A stretch of 64,000 nt of DNA from Argyresthia goedartella (lineage: Eukaryota; Arthropoda; Insecta; Lepidoptera; Argyresthiidae), in assembly GCA_949825045.1 (NCBI GenBank), contig OX463810.1, positions 33,924,201-33,988,200 of the forward strand, given 5' to 3'. Shown here piece after piece: positions 1 to 10,344 of the stretch. The first letter of the stretch is position 1. Every line of letters begins with the position of its first letter. Below the pieces are notes generated by a model that was not told the origin of the DNA, did not search any database, and was given only the letters and a program-made list of their open reading frames with translations. The translations under genes were made by a program, and so were the position numbers.

Positions 1-298
1 GATTTATCAGCTGCTGCTGCTGTTTTCATTGGTCTGAGGGCGTCCATTAATTACGTGAGGCGTTTTTGACGATTTATGACAACCCCCTAAACTCACGTGT
101 GATTTTTCAAATTTCTTAATTTGGTTATATTTATTAAAGTCTAGTATTTAGGATTGATTAGACCTTAGTCGAGAATGGAAGTGATAAAATTTGACAATGT
201 AATACAAATGGGAACTACTAAAGTTACCTACATGTATTTAATCATATATTAGAAGATTTAAATTCAAGACTACTATTTAAGGTTGATTGATTAGATAT
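1..298. other. anonymous AT-rich sequence
   Basis: No gene, RNA or recognisable element is visible. It is AT-rich flanking DNA up to the inverted-repeat element that begins near position 299. Confidence 0.5.
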
Positions 299-633
299 GT
301 TACGGTAAGATAGTCAAAACCGTTTGTTGACAAACTAACGTTTTTTTTTCTCGTTAGTTCATCAACTATCAACAGATAGTAAACTGTAGCGTGCTGCTTA
401 CTATATAACGCGTTAATTGATAAACTAAAGGTTAAAAAAACTTTAAATAGTAAACTGGTTTAAACTTGAATTGAAAACGAAATACCAGGGCACACCCTGC
501 GGTAGCTTAGGTGTAGTCTTCGTGTTAGGTTGACATGTAAGAACAAAAGAAAAGTAAATTCTAAACCCTATCGGTCTGCTTTACTATCCGTCGATAATTT
601 ATCAACTAACGGTTTTGACTATCTTACGGTGAC
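299..633. mobile_element. 335-bp inverted-repeat element (MITE-like)
   Basis: The two ends are inverted copies of each other over about 32 bp. The left end (299-330) and the reverse complement of the right end (602-633) share TAAGATAGTCAAAACCGTT and differ at only a few positions. The interior is AT-rich, has no long reading frame, and holds near 495-540 the module GCGGTAGCTTAGG...GACATGTAAGAACAA, which recurs near 23210 and 37657. A clear target-site duplication was not found. Probably a non-autonomous DNA transposon; superfamily unknown. Confidence 0.7.
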
Positions 634-1160
634 ATGTATAAATATTTGTATTTGACAGAGCTATCCGACATAGTATGTAGATAACCACTATCTGTCAGAT
701 TTTGAAATATTTTACTCAGGAGACCATTATTTAGTTTATTTTTTTGCAAGAAAAAAAGTGATATTTGCGGAGAGCACCCCACCCCTCGTGAGGTTCGGTG
801 GGATTTGGCTCGGTGGTGGTACCGTGGTAAGTGGAAAACTAAGTGGTTTATGTACTCTTTGGTACCACCTACATTTCACAGCGTAGTTGCAACAGTTTGT
901 TAATAAACAAACCATGATAATGTCTGAAATAATGAGGCTTACGCAACGGTGCGTAGATTAGCTATAAAGGGATCTAGAGATTTAATAGGGATATCTTGAC
1001 CAAACTTCATCTCACTTTCGTCAAATAAAATAAAATATGAGTAATCATTTTGAATATTAATTAATGCCAGGTAGATATTAAGTCAAAGAGAAGGTCATTT
1101 TGTTCATGTTATAATATTGTTACGAGCGTGGGGTTCGTATTTGATAGAAAAGCACGAATT
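634..1160. other. anonymous sequence
   Basis: No coding frame or repeat recognised. A GC-richer patch lies at about 773-835. Confidence 0.4.
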
Positions 1161-1290
1161 AATCCACTAAATAAAACACTCACTTTATTACCCAAATTAG
1201 GCACTTACAATTCACACGAACTGTACATAAAATCCACTAATTAAAACACACACACTATTTCACTAATTATGCACTCACTATTCACACGAA
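1161..1290. repeat. 70-bp tandem duplication
   Basis: Two head-to-tail copies begin AATCCACTAA at 1161 and 1231, and both contain ATTCACACGAA. They differ at roughly a fifth of positions. This lies just 3' of the minus-strand LINE remnant and could be part of its 3' region or older flanking DNA. Confidence 0.6.
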
Positions 1291-1526
1291 GAGTCTTTCT
1301 CTCCGATTATCCTTGCACTAGCACTCGATCGCAGTTAAAATGTAACTAATAATCGTTTGCTTGATAATCTTCTCACGCACCCTTTCTGGGGCGTGGGGAG
1401 TCGGGGTCAGGTCGACGGACCTCTTCCCGAAGAATCGCCTCTGTCCACTCCTGTGGACAGGTCATCGGATGGCCCCTGCGGGCGGTGGTCTTGATGTGGC
1501 GCTGGTGTGCAGTGGGTGATCGCCGG

Positions 1527-2330
1527 CTAGGCAACCAGGTCGCGTGGCAGGCGGCGGCGGTCGGGCGGGCGCGCGTGGTGCGGCGCCAGTTCGGCGATGT
1601 GCGGAAGATGTGAAGCATCCGCACGCGCGAACATGCCCTTCGCCAGCCTCTGGACAAACTGGTCCACGGTTTCCCATCTTAGGTCCCTCTGGATTGTCGC
1701 GTTCCTCACGTAGCGGGGGGCGCCGACGATGGTACGCAGAGAGAGGTTCTCTTGGGCTCGGAGTCTCCGTTTGTTCGTCTCCGAGCACAGGGCGTACCAT
1801 GCCGGAGCCGCGTAGGTGAGGCGGGATCTCACGTAGGTCTTGTAGATCCCGAGCTTCGCCCTCAGAGGGAGGCTGGAGTCGAAAAGTGGACGCAGCTTGG
1901 CGCGTGCCACCTTGACCTGGCTGACGACGTTGTCAACGTGTTGCTTCATGGTGAGCCGGCGATCAATGGTCACTCCCAGGTACTTCACCTGCGAAGACCA
2001 CTCGATTTGCTGTCCTTGGAGCTGGAGCGATGGTGGAAGGAGACTCTGGCCTGTGATGAGCGCCTGCGTTTTCCCAACATTGACGGACAGTCGCCACTTG
2101 GCGAGCCAGTCGGGCAAGATGTCCAGGGTGCGCTGCAGTTTGATGGCAGCGTGCGGAGCCTGGAACGACGACGCGTAGTAGGCTGCGTCGTCTGCGAAGA
2201 GTGCCAGCTGGGCACCCGGCCCGACGCGCCGGCCGTCGACGCCTTTTATATCCCGCGGAGCCGCTCTGGACACATTGTCCACACATATCGCGAATATTCT
2301 AGTAAGGACCAGCGTGCGGGCCGAGAACAT
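1527..2330 (-). pseudogene. Jockey-like LINE reverse transcriptase, C-terminal fragment
   Basis: A 267-codon open frame holds the second half of a non-LTR reverse transcriptase. The catalytic FADDAAYY box lies near residue 46. It is followed by the thumb segment with YLGVTIDRRL and the RT C-terminal connector (TYVRSRLTYAAPAWYA, RRLRAQENLSLRTIVGAPRYVRN) typical of Jockey-superfamily elements. The endonuclease and the fingers/palm are absent: homology begins at about 2290, next to a short tandem repeat, so the copy is 5'-truncated or cut. The apparent start codon is only the first one after the break. GC content is much higher than in the surroundings, as often seen in Jockey-type elements. Confidence 0.85.
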
Positions 2331-2351
2331 TCGAGACCATATATGTCTCTC

Positions 2352-2500
2352 TCTAATGGTGCACTCTCTCTGTCACTCCCTTCTCGAATGTTCTGAGTAT
2401 AGCTATCTCTTTCTAGTAGTGCTATCTCTGTCACACACTTCTCGAATGTTCCGAGTATAGCTATCTCTTTCAAGTAGTGCTATCTCTGTCACTCCTACCG
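2352..2500. repeat. ~60-bp tandem repeat
   Basis: About two and a half head-to-tail units contain TTCTCGAATGTTC, GAGTATAGCTATCTCTTTC and a TCTCTGTCAC pyrimidine run. The first full unit is 60 bp and the second 58 bp. It abuts the broken 5' end of the LINE fragment. Confidence 0.75.
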
Positions 2501-2529
2501 GATATTTAGCCATATGACGATTTGTGCTT

Positions 2530-2792
2530 CAGAGGCCCATAAGGGGTCCTGAAAACGCCTGAAAACGGGTTTTCAGGTTATGGCGTCATCTGATAGAGGG
2601 TGCCCTGAAACGGACTGAAAACATGTTTCAGGCGAATGAAAACGACGGCAACTTGGGTGAAATTTCGATCTTTAGATATGTGATAGAGTAACTTCTGAAA
2701 CGGCCTGAAATGACTTTTCAGCCTGCTGAAAACGCCTCTAAAGCACTGAAATTGACGTTTAAAGTTTTTGACCTAACCTACCGGCGTAACAA
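2530..2792. repeat. CTGAAAACG-rich dispersed repeat, longer copy
   Basis: The segment repeats the word CTGAAAACG and its complement many times, including a local hairpin of the form CTGAAAAC...GTTTTCAG. Its last ~90 bp (about 2703-2792, containing GACTTTTCAGCCTGCTGA and CCTACCGGCGTAAC) recur nearly identically at 34925-35012, so it is a dispersed repeat. No coding capacity was seen. Confidence 0.7.
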
Positions 2793-2997
2793 TATAATCA
2801 TAAACATAAATCTATGATGGACACATGTATGAAATCGCTTGGAAACTAATCTTGTAGGTATTTGTCGCATGAGAGAAAATGCTGTTAGCTTATACTGTTA
2901 TTCTACCTTTACAAAAGTTTATTGATTAAAAATACCTAGTTTTCCTGTCGGATTTTATTCGGAACGGTATGCGGCTAGCTATAGGTATTCGAGTTGT

Positions 2998-3404
2998 TTA
3001 GGATTCCGTACCCGAAGGGTGCCAAACGGGACCCTATTACTAAGCCTCCGCTGTCCGTCCGTCCGTCTATCACCAGGCTGTATCTCATGAAAAGTGATAG
3101 TCAGACAATGAAATTTTCACAGATGATGTATTTCTGTTGCCGCTATAACAACAATACTAAAAAAAACAGCACATAATAAATATTTAAAGGGGCTCCCATA
3201 CAACAATTATTTCAATACCACATACAAACTTACGAATACAGCTGGTTACGTAGATGGAGTATGAAAGTAGCCGCACCAATAACTTTGTAGACAACATTTT
3301 GTTATGTAAAATCCAAACTATTCACTCCACACCATCCCTACCATTGTACGGTGGTAAGGAACCCTTCGTGCGCGAGTTAGACTCGCACTTGACCGGTTTT
3401 TTCT
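2998..3404 (+). repeat. ~400-bp dispersed repeat (family R1), copy 1
   Basis: It starts with a GGATTCCGTACCC-type end, runs through TCCGCTGTCCGTCCG and CAGGCTGTATCTCATGAA, and finishes at ACCCTTCGTGCGCGAG...TTGACCGG. The same sequence is present in inverse orientation at 36474-36867, and a partial copy is at 40605-40795. No reading frame is conserved between copies, so the small open frame at 2994-3176 is not a gene. Non-autonomous element of unknown class. Confidence 0.8.
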
Positions 3405-4642
3405 TTACTTCCTGTACATATTAACATATGTTTTACAATATCTGCCCTCTTGGCAGCCCAGGGACTGGCAGCAGCATTTTGGCTCCTCGGTAACATTGTG
3501 TTTAGCGAACATACGACTTTAATTAAAAAATATCAGTAGTTCTTACTCAAAACGAAAATAAAGGCAAATATTAATTGACAGTTATCGAAACAATAATCAG
3601 CAACTAATAAAGAGACAACAGGTACTTACAATTAGAAGCCAACACTCCAGATCAAAGTCTTAAGACTCATTAGTTTATCTAAACCAATCCAACATACTTT
3701 ATTTGCACATCATAAACCAGCTGTTGGAACATTAACGACGCAAGACTTGCTATCATAAAGGTCCACAAAGATTTACCACTATTTTCCACTTCACTTTTAA
3801 AACACAGGATTAATATAAATAAAAAAAACTGTTTCCAAAATGGCATACATCACACAAAACACTGATGTAATCGCAAAGTTGAATGAAAGTAAAATTGTGC
3901 AATGTATCGGAGAAAGTAAAGAGGTTTTGAACTCGCTATTCCTGTTATGATAGGTCGAATAGTCGAGAGGCGGAGGCAAGGCGCGTGCGCAGTCTCACCT
4001 GCGACGCGAACTACTAACAACCTGTGATGCTATAACATGCGCCTGCGACGGTCAAGGACCGTGAACCAACCTGTTTCACCGGATACTGGTAGCGTACCAG
4101 CGGAGGCTGTGGGGGGCATTGGATCGTGTTGAGCAAAACCCACCAATCTACAACCGCAATAAGGAGTGTGTTCTACACAGCACTTATATACCTTATTGCA
4201 TTATTGCAGTTGCGGACGGTAGATTTTGGCACAACACGGTCCGATGATGAATTACGAATGCCAAATTTCCTTGGCTCACAGCTTGCTCAGATCCAAAGAA
4301 ACCTGACGTGGCCTGTACCACAGGTGCAAAATGAACAATGATCGATAGGTTTATTATGCACAATTATGGTAGGTAACTATTATTGGGTAATAAAATCACT
4401 GTGAAATCCAAAAAGAATAACAAGCCAAGTGCACGTCGGCCTCGCGCATCGAGGGTTTTACGGTCTTTGGTAGTTTTCCCTTAACTTGGGCTATAAGACC
4501 TTGCTTCAATGCCAAGTTTCCCAGGTTTTGGTTCCCTTGCGAGTATCAAGTGAACTCAGCAAATTTTCGGTTTAACCGGCCGGCTAGAAGTTTTTTTTTT
4601 TTACAGCTCTAGGGAATCATAAACCTCAATATGTCATAGTAT
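3405..4642. other. anonymous sequence with a short R1-like scrap
   Basis: No gene is supported. Positions about 4423-4470 resemble the terminal part of the R1 repeat (CCAAGTGCACGTCGGCC...). A 71-codon frame at 4126-4341 has no recognisable motif and is not called. Confidence 0.4.
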
Positions 4643-4649
4643 GAGGCCG

Positions 4650-5002
4650 TATATGGTGGCTGTATACTTGGTCGGACGAAAAGGTTAATTCAACGTGTGC
4701 AAAACGCATCTATACGTTTTTGTTTCAAAACATACTTGGATGCAGCAAAACTTCTGCACATGGAAGCTCGTCGGCATTTACACCTAGCCGAACTAGTCTT
4801 TGGTGTAATACACACGGAAACCCCACCCTACTTGTACACCAAGATAAAATGGGCGACCAGGCAACGTGGCGTGCACAAGCATAGAATACTTACACCGGCG
4901 CATCGAATGGCGACTTTCCGCGGGAATTTCAGATTTGCGGCATCTAACACCCATATTCTTAGTCATTTCCTCGAGATTTCCTCGACTCGACTCGACCTCA
5001 CT
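4650..5002 (+). pseudogene. non-LTR reverse transcriptase C-terminal fragment
   Basis: The frame contains LIQRVQNASIRFCF followed by a segment with HMEARRHLHLAELVF and PPYLYTKIKW. This is the layout of the connector/C-terminal region after the RT thumb in Jockey/CR1-like LINEs. No catalytic motif is left. It ends at 5002 in a stretch with repeated TCGACTCGA words. It differs from the other LINE copies in the window, so it is a separate old insertion. Confidence 0.65.
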
Positions 5003-5181
5003 TGAGGAAATTTGTATGCTTAATTGATAAATATCTCCTCGACTTGAGCGATTCCCTTACTCGAGTCGAGGAATCAACTGTCAAACTCAAGGTATCTCTC
5101 GACCAGCCTTAAGGCGTCCTCAAAATTGTAAACGATGCAACGCACTTCGTCGTCCAAAGTTAAACGTTATTGTTCTTAAAA

Positions 5182-5330
5182 ATGTTTTATGAAGATTTTG
5201 AAGAGTTTATTGATCATGTTTTTGATGATCCGTACGACTACCCGACTCGACGTTATTTACGCGACGCTTCAAATCCATTTGAATGTTATGACGAATCTCG
5301 AACTAAGGTCGAGGTTACGACTGTGAATAT
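5182..5330 (+). pseudogene. possible PIF/Harbinger transposase N-terminal scrap
   Basis: The start ATG at 5182 opens into an acidic aromatic stretch followed by RRYLRDASNPFECYDE. This resembles the region before the DDE domain in insect Harbinger transposases, where an R-x-NPFE-type motif precedes the 'RYRF' helix. Similarity fades after about residue 45 and no catalytic residues are present. The call rests on one motif and is tentative; it may be chance. Confidence 0.3.
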
Positions 5331-5692
5331 CGTTTTGAAGGTGTTTTTGAGAAGTTCCTTAAGGAAGCCTTGGCTAAGTTGGAGTCGAGGGGGCTCTAAG
5401 GAAACGACTAAAAATATGGGTGTAAGTGTTAGAATGATATTCCCCCTCCAGTCCGTGAAGCGGCTAGTAGGTGTGCCTTTGGGCGGAAACTCAGGGCACA
5501 TTTGCTAGATCAGCAGAGACTACTCCTCCCCCTCGTACCAACCTCACGCCGCAATAACACTTGAGTCGTGGTCGCTCATTGCCAGTGGGACCGAAAACCC
5601 AACACTGAAGTTGATTGAAAAGATAGATTGAAAAGCGCGGACCATGTTTATTTATTTAAGTTTTTGTATGTATCATATATAACAGCCATATA
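5331..5692. other. anonymous sequence left of the mariner element
   Basis: Nothing recognisable; no supported frame or repeat up to the mariner terminal repeat at 5693. Confidence 0.4.
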
Positions 5693-5835
5693 CACAGTCA
5701 GGTCATAAGTTCTGTCACACAATAAAAACTTTTGAATTTAGATCGCTGGCCACAAAAAAGTTTATTGAATTCGAATTTCGAATTTTTCATGAAAATAAAA
5801 ATGTGTACTTTTTAGAATTTTCCTCATTTTTAAAT

Positions 5836-6517
5836 ATGGAGTGGACACTTAAAGAAGACCGTGTCGCAGTTATTGCGTTGCATCGTTGCGGTTACGCGCC
5901 AATTCAGATTTTCGACTTACTGAAAAATTTGAATATAACCAAAAGATTCGTTTATCGTAGACTCTAGTGTAGATGACAGGTCAAGAAGTGGTCGCCCTCG
6001 CTCTGTTAGGGCTCCAGCAGTGATAAAGGCTGTGAAGGCGCGAATTCAAAGAAATCCCATACGTAAGCAGAAACTGTTGGCCCTTCAGATGGGGTTAAGC
6101 ATGACCACGGTGAAAAGGGTGTTAAATGAAGACTTAGGGCTTAGGGCATATCGAAGAAAAACAGGACATCGTTTGGACGCTCGTTTAAGGGACCTGAGAC
6201 TGAAGAGATGCCGCGCTTTGTTGAAGCGGTACGCGGGAAAAAAGCATCGGGAATATCTTTTTTCGGATGAAAAAATTTTCACCGTGGAAGAGAGCTACAA
6301 CAAACAAAATGATAAGGTGTACGCACACAGCAGTGAAGAAGCGAGCAACCGTATTCCGCGTGTCCAACGAGGTCATTTTCCATCCTCGCTCATGGTTTGG
6401 TTGGGAGTCTCTTATTGGGGCTTAACTGAGGTACATTTTTGTGAAAAAGGAGTAAAAACGAATGCAGTTGTGTATCAAAATACAGTCCTCAAGAACCTTG
6501 TGGAACCTGTTTCTCAT
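5836..6517 (+). pseudogene. mariner transposase, 5' part
   Basis: The ATG at 5836 starts an N-terminal helix-turn-helix region (MEWTLKEDRVAVIALHRCGY). Near 5965 the frame ends at a TAG and resumes in another frame with VDDRSRSGRPRSV, so a short stretch of the DNA-binding domain is deleted. The second frame (6020-6517) carries the second helix-turn-helix and the first catalytic aspartate in LFSDEKIFTVE, followed by LMVWLGVSYWGLTEVHF. Homology stops at 6517, where the LINE is inserted after CTCAT. The 3' part resumes at 8967. Confidence 0.9.
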
Positions 6518-8962
6518 AAGACATAAGACATAAGACATCATTTATTGGTAATATACATTACAAGTCAAACAAAATTCAAAAAATTAATAAAATGTATAAA
6601 ATAAAATTAGATAAAGGAAACATTTGCCACATCATTAATAAGGAAGTTGTCATTACCCGTAGGAGTATAATGTAATATAATTGGTACAATTAAAAGAATT
6701 AATTTTTATTAAAATAATATTTACTTATGTATGTCGTTCTTTAAAATTTATGAATTCTTCATAGGAGTAGAACGACTTCTTGACAAGCCACTTTTTTAGT
6801 TTAATTTTAAAGTTTAGGAAGCTCGGTGCATTGGTAATGTCGTCCGGTAGCAAATTGTACACCTTCGGACCCATCACCCGTATTGTTTTGGCCATTTTTT
6901 CTAATTTATGAGGGACATTGGCTAGTTTATCTGCACCTCTTGTAGTGTGACTGTTTTGGTCACCACGTTTAGGTAGACTACCAACATTGACTCTCACATG
7001 AGTAGCAACTTGAAAAAGGATGGCAATGTCATTATTCCAAGCGCCACAAAGTGCGGTCTGGCGGATGTGTCCTGGGCCACACGTGCAATCAGTCGTACGG
7101 CTCGTTTCTGAAGTCTGAAGATACGCTCCCAGTCAGCAGCGCGCCCCCAGAACTCGATTCCGTACGACAGGACTGACTGCACTGTGGCGAAGTAGCAGGT
7201 CCGAACCGCTTCTTTAGGAAGTGTTGACGATAGTCTACTGAGCGCAAAACAGGCGCTACCCAATTTACCACACAGCTTTTGTATGTGATGCTCCCAGGTC
7301 ATTGTCTGGTCTATGACAAAACCGAGAAATGATGCGGAGGAGACTTGTTCAATTCTCGTTTCCTCGACGCGTATATCTAGTAAGCGTCTCCTGCGTCCGG
7401 AAAGGTCGAAATTAATTACTTGAGTCTTTGTTAGATTGAGTGCGAGGCCGTTTTTTTTAAACCAATGCCATAATTGGTTTGCGACTTTATTGAGTGTGAA
7501 CTCTAGTGAGTCAAGAGTTTTGCCCGTGACTACAGATGCTACATCATCTGCGAACATGAACAATTCACCGTCAGTGGTAATCTTCGGTAAGTCATTCAGG
7601 AGGAGAGAGAAGGCAAGGTTTGACAGTGAGGAGCCTTGAGGTACACCCACGTCTGTCATGGTTCCGTCGGATCTTAGGTTACCTCCGGACCCTAAAACAT
7701 ATTGAGTGCGATTTTTTAAGAAGCTCCTTATTAGATTTAGTGCTGGGCCGTCGATTCCATGATACTTCAGCTTCATTCCGAGCACATCATGATCTGCGAC
7801 GTCAAACGCTTTGGAGAGGTCACAAAACAAGACGGCTACCTGCATTTGATGTTCACGAGCGCTCAGGATGCGAAGCACGACCTCACGGGCAAGCATAGTT
7901 GTTGAGTGGCCCTGACGATATGCATATTGGCGCTCGGATAGTGCATTGGTCAATGATAGGTGTTGAACCAATCGAGTGCTTAAGCCATTTTCAAAAAATT
8001 TTGCTATAGCAGGTATTATTGCAATCGGACGGTAATTATTGGGATCGCATTTTTTACCTTTGCCTTTATGAAGAGGACAAATTTTTATTTCTTTGAATGC
8101 ATCAGGGTATAGACCATTCCGCAAGCAGAGGTTGAACAGTACTGATAACGGTGAAGCTAATGTTGAAGCAGTCGAATTTATCAGCTCTGTTGAAATATTA
8201 TTGGCTCGCGGGGCTCCGCACACGGCGGCTGCGGATGCGAATTGCACATTGAGGTGGTTCACCAGCTCTTGTTTGTAATTAGAATTGTCACTACCAGGAA
8301 TTTTTATTGTTTCGGTAAAGTCAGCATGAGTTTTCTTTTTTCCAGACTCCATGCTAACTATTCGCCACATTGTTTTTACGATGTTATCATTTTTATATAT
8401 GATGTCAGTATAATATTGAGTTTTATGAGATTTTAATTTTAAGTCATATTGCAATTGTAGATCTATTATTTTGTTTTGGATGTCTGTATTATTAGGAGAT
8501 TTATTATTTATATCGATTATGTCAAAGATTAAAGATTTCATGTCATATATGTCTTTTGTTATCCATCTATTGTTATATGATACATTCGGTTTTAGTTTAT
8601 AAGGAAAGCAGATTTCATATTTATTAATTATAATGTTTATAATTGATTCGGCTAACTCATCGGTGCTTGTTTTGGTGTGGTAGACTAGGGACCAGTCTAT
8701 GCTTTCGAGTGCCGCTTGGAAGGCTGCGCGGGCGGCGCGGGTGTTGTCGCGTTCACGGCGCATGCGTGGCTGTTGCACATGCGCGATGCAGGTGAGTGCA
8801 GCGCGCACGGCAAGGTGGTCGCTCAGGTGAGTTACGACGGGACACGGTATGACGGTGCCGGGTGTGGTGTTGCTATAAAGATGATCGAGACTGGTAGCAG
8901 TCGTTGCGGTCACACGGGTTGGGAAGTCAACTTCATTTCTGAAATTATGCGACATCAAACCA
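6518..8962 (-). mobile_element. 5'-truncated CR1/Jockey-like LINE
   Basis: About 2.45 kb inserted in the mariner transposase and flanked by TCAT (6514-6517 and 8963-8966). The 3' end, at the left on this strand, finishes in a short tandem tail of about three ATAAGAC units, the kind of microsatellite tail seen in CR1-type elements rather than a plain poly(A). The right edge cuts the endonuclease domain, so the copy was truncated during insertion. Confidence 0.9.
6725..8958 (-). pseudogene. LINE ORF2: end of endonuclease plus reverse transcriptase
   Basis: The main frame (6994-8958, 654 codons) begins inside the endonuclease C-terminus (TSLDHLYSN, THLSDHLAV). It then carries RT motifs in order: CPLHKGKGKKCDPNNYRPIA, LFCDLSKAFDVADHDVL, GVPQGSSLSNLAFSLL and the catalytic FMFADDVASVV. 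The last ~90 codons (6725-6997) are in another frame, so there is a frameshift near 6997. The stretch before SPLSVLFNLCLRNGLYP seems shorter than in related elements, suggesting a small internal deletion in the RT fingers. No function for the host is implied. Confidence 0.88.
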
Positions 8963-8966
8963 TCAT

Positions 8967-9303
8967 ACCATGTTTAATAACAAGCACTGGGTATTCCAAC
9001 AAGATTCTGCGCCAGCTCATAGAGCGAAAAGCACACAAGACTGGCTGGCGGCGCGTGAAATCGACTTTATCCGGCACGAAGACTAGGCCTCCTCCAGTCC
9101 AGATTTGAGTCCGTTAGATTACAAGATATGGCAACACTTGGAGGAAAAGGCCTTTTCAAAGCCTCATCCTGATTTGGAGTCACTCAAGGCATCCTTGATT
9201 AAGGCAGCCGCCGATATTGACATGGACCTCGTTCGTGCTGCGATAGACGACTGGCCGCGCAGAATTTTGAATAAACTTTATTACCATAATAATCTTTGTT
9301 TTA
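8967..9303 (+). pseudogene. mariner transposase, 3' part
   Basis: The continuation of the transposase split by the LINE starts in phase with the 5' part. It holds the second catalytic aspartate in FQQDSAPAHRA and the third in SSPDLSPLDYKIW, with 32 codons between them as read here. A TAG stop replaces the codon just before that third block. The C-terminus runs to about 9303, where the piggyBac element is inserted at a TTAA. Confidence 0.9.
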
Positions 9304-9450
9304 TTAACACGTTCACGTCAACATGTCAATATCGAAGTGCTATGCGGCGATGCACATATTGTTCTCATACAAATGGGATCGGCGTCTAGTGACGTTGTGC
9401 AAATAGCTAGCAAAATGAGAGCTACGATATAGTGCACTGACGTCCTAAGG

Positions 9451-9749
9451 CGTCGACGTATAAAGACGCCTGTGCTGTACAGGATAGACATAAAGGTACG
9501 CAACCGCTAACACCGTATAATAACGTAGACGTATATAGACGCCTGTGCTGTCCAGCGTAGACAAAAATATACACAGCCGCTAACAACGTATAAAAACGTC
9601 GACGTATATAGACGCCTGTGCTGTGCAGTTAATACAAAAATATACATAGCTTCTAACAACGCATAATAACGTAGACGGATAAAGACGCCTGTCCTGTACA
9701 GCGTGGTCAAAAATATACATAGCCGCTAACAACGTTTAACGTCGACGTA
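9451..9749. repeat. 73-bp tandem array inside piggyBac
   Basis: Four consecutive units of 73 bp start CGTMGACGTA and contain GACGCCTGTGCTGT, AAAATATACA and CCGCTAACAACG. They are followed by the start of a fifth. The array sits about 140 bp inside the left end of the element, where transposase or host factors might bind. Small open frames in it (for example 9507-9710) are by-products. Confidence 0.88.
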
Positions 9750-10344
9750 AAAAAGCAGGGAGGTCCCTAATTAGATTAAATAAAACGTTTTTTTTTTAGT
9801 TCTTTGTACATACATTTATTTTCTTTATAATCATTAATTCAGTCTCAGAGATCAGATTCAAAACACTACTTTGTAAATCTGCCTTAGTTAGATAACTTTT
9901 ACAAAATAGGGTACGTTGTTCACAACAAAGCAACAATAGCGTTCTAACAATGGAAAAATTTAAACTAAAAAGTCACTTCTTTATTAACCATAATAATCAT
10001 GGAGTGACTGCAGATAAGATTCACAATTACTATAATCAAATGTATCTGGATAGAATAGCAATCACTCAGTTGAACTAAATTATATAATAAAAATCACTTT
10101 TTGTAGTTTTGGTTCATTACTTTATATAGTCTTATAATAAACTTCTAAAAATAATAGAGTAGTAGGAACTGTCATCTTAACAAGAAAAAATTATATTGGG
10201 AACTTATAGACCCAGACTATACTTATGGCTATAAATGCCTCACTGGAATTAAATATCTCTGGAATAGTAGTAACAATAAAGTAAATAGACTTAATTAATA
10301 GCACGGCATCAGGCAGTTATCTAGATAAAATTAAACAACAAAAA

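Noticed and set aside
4126..4341. 71-codon open frame
   Set aside because: No motif and no homologue recognised, AT-rich context, length expected by chance.
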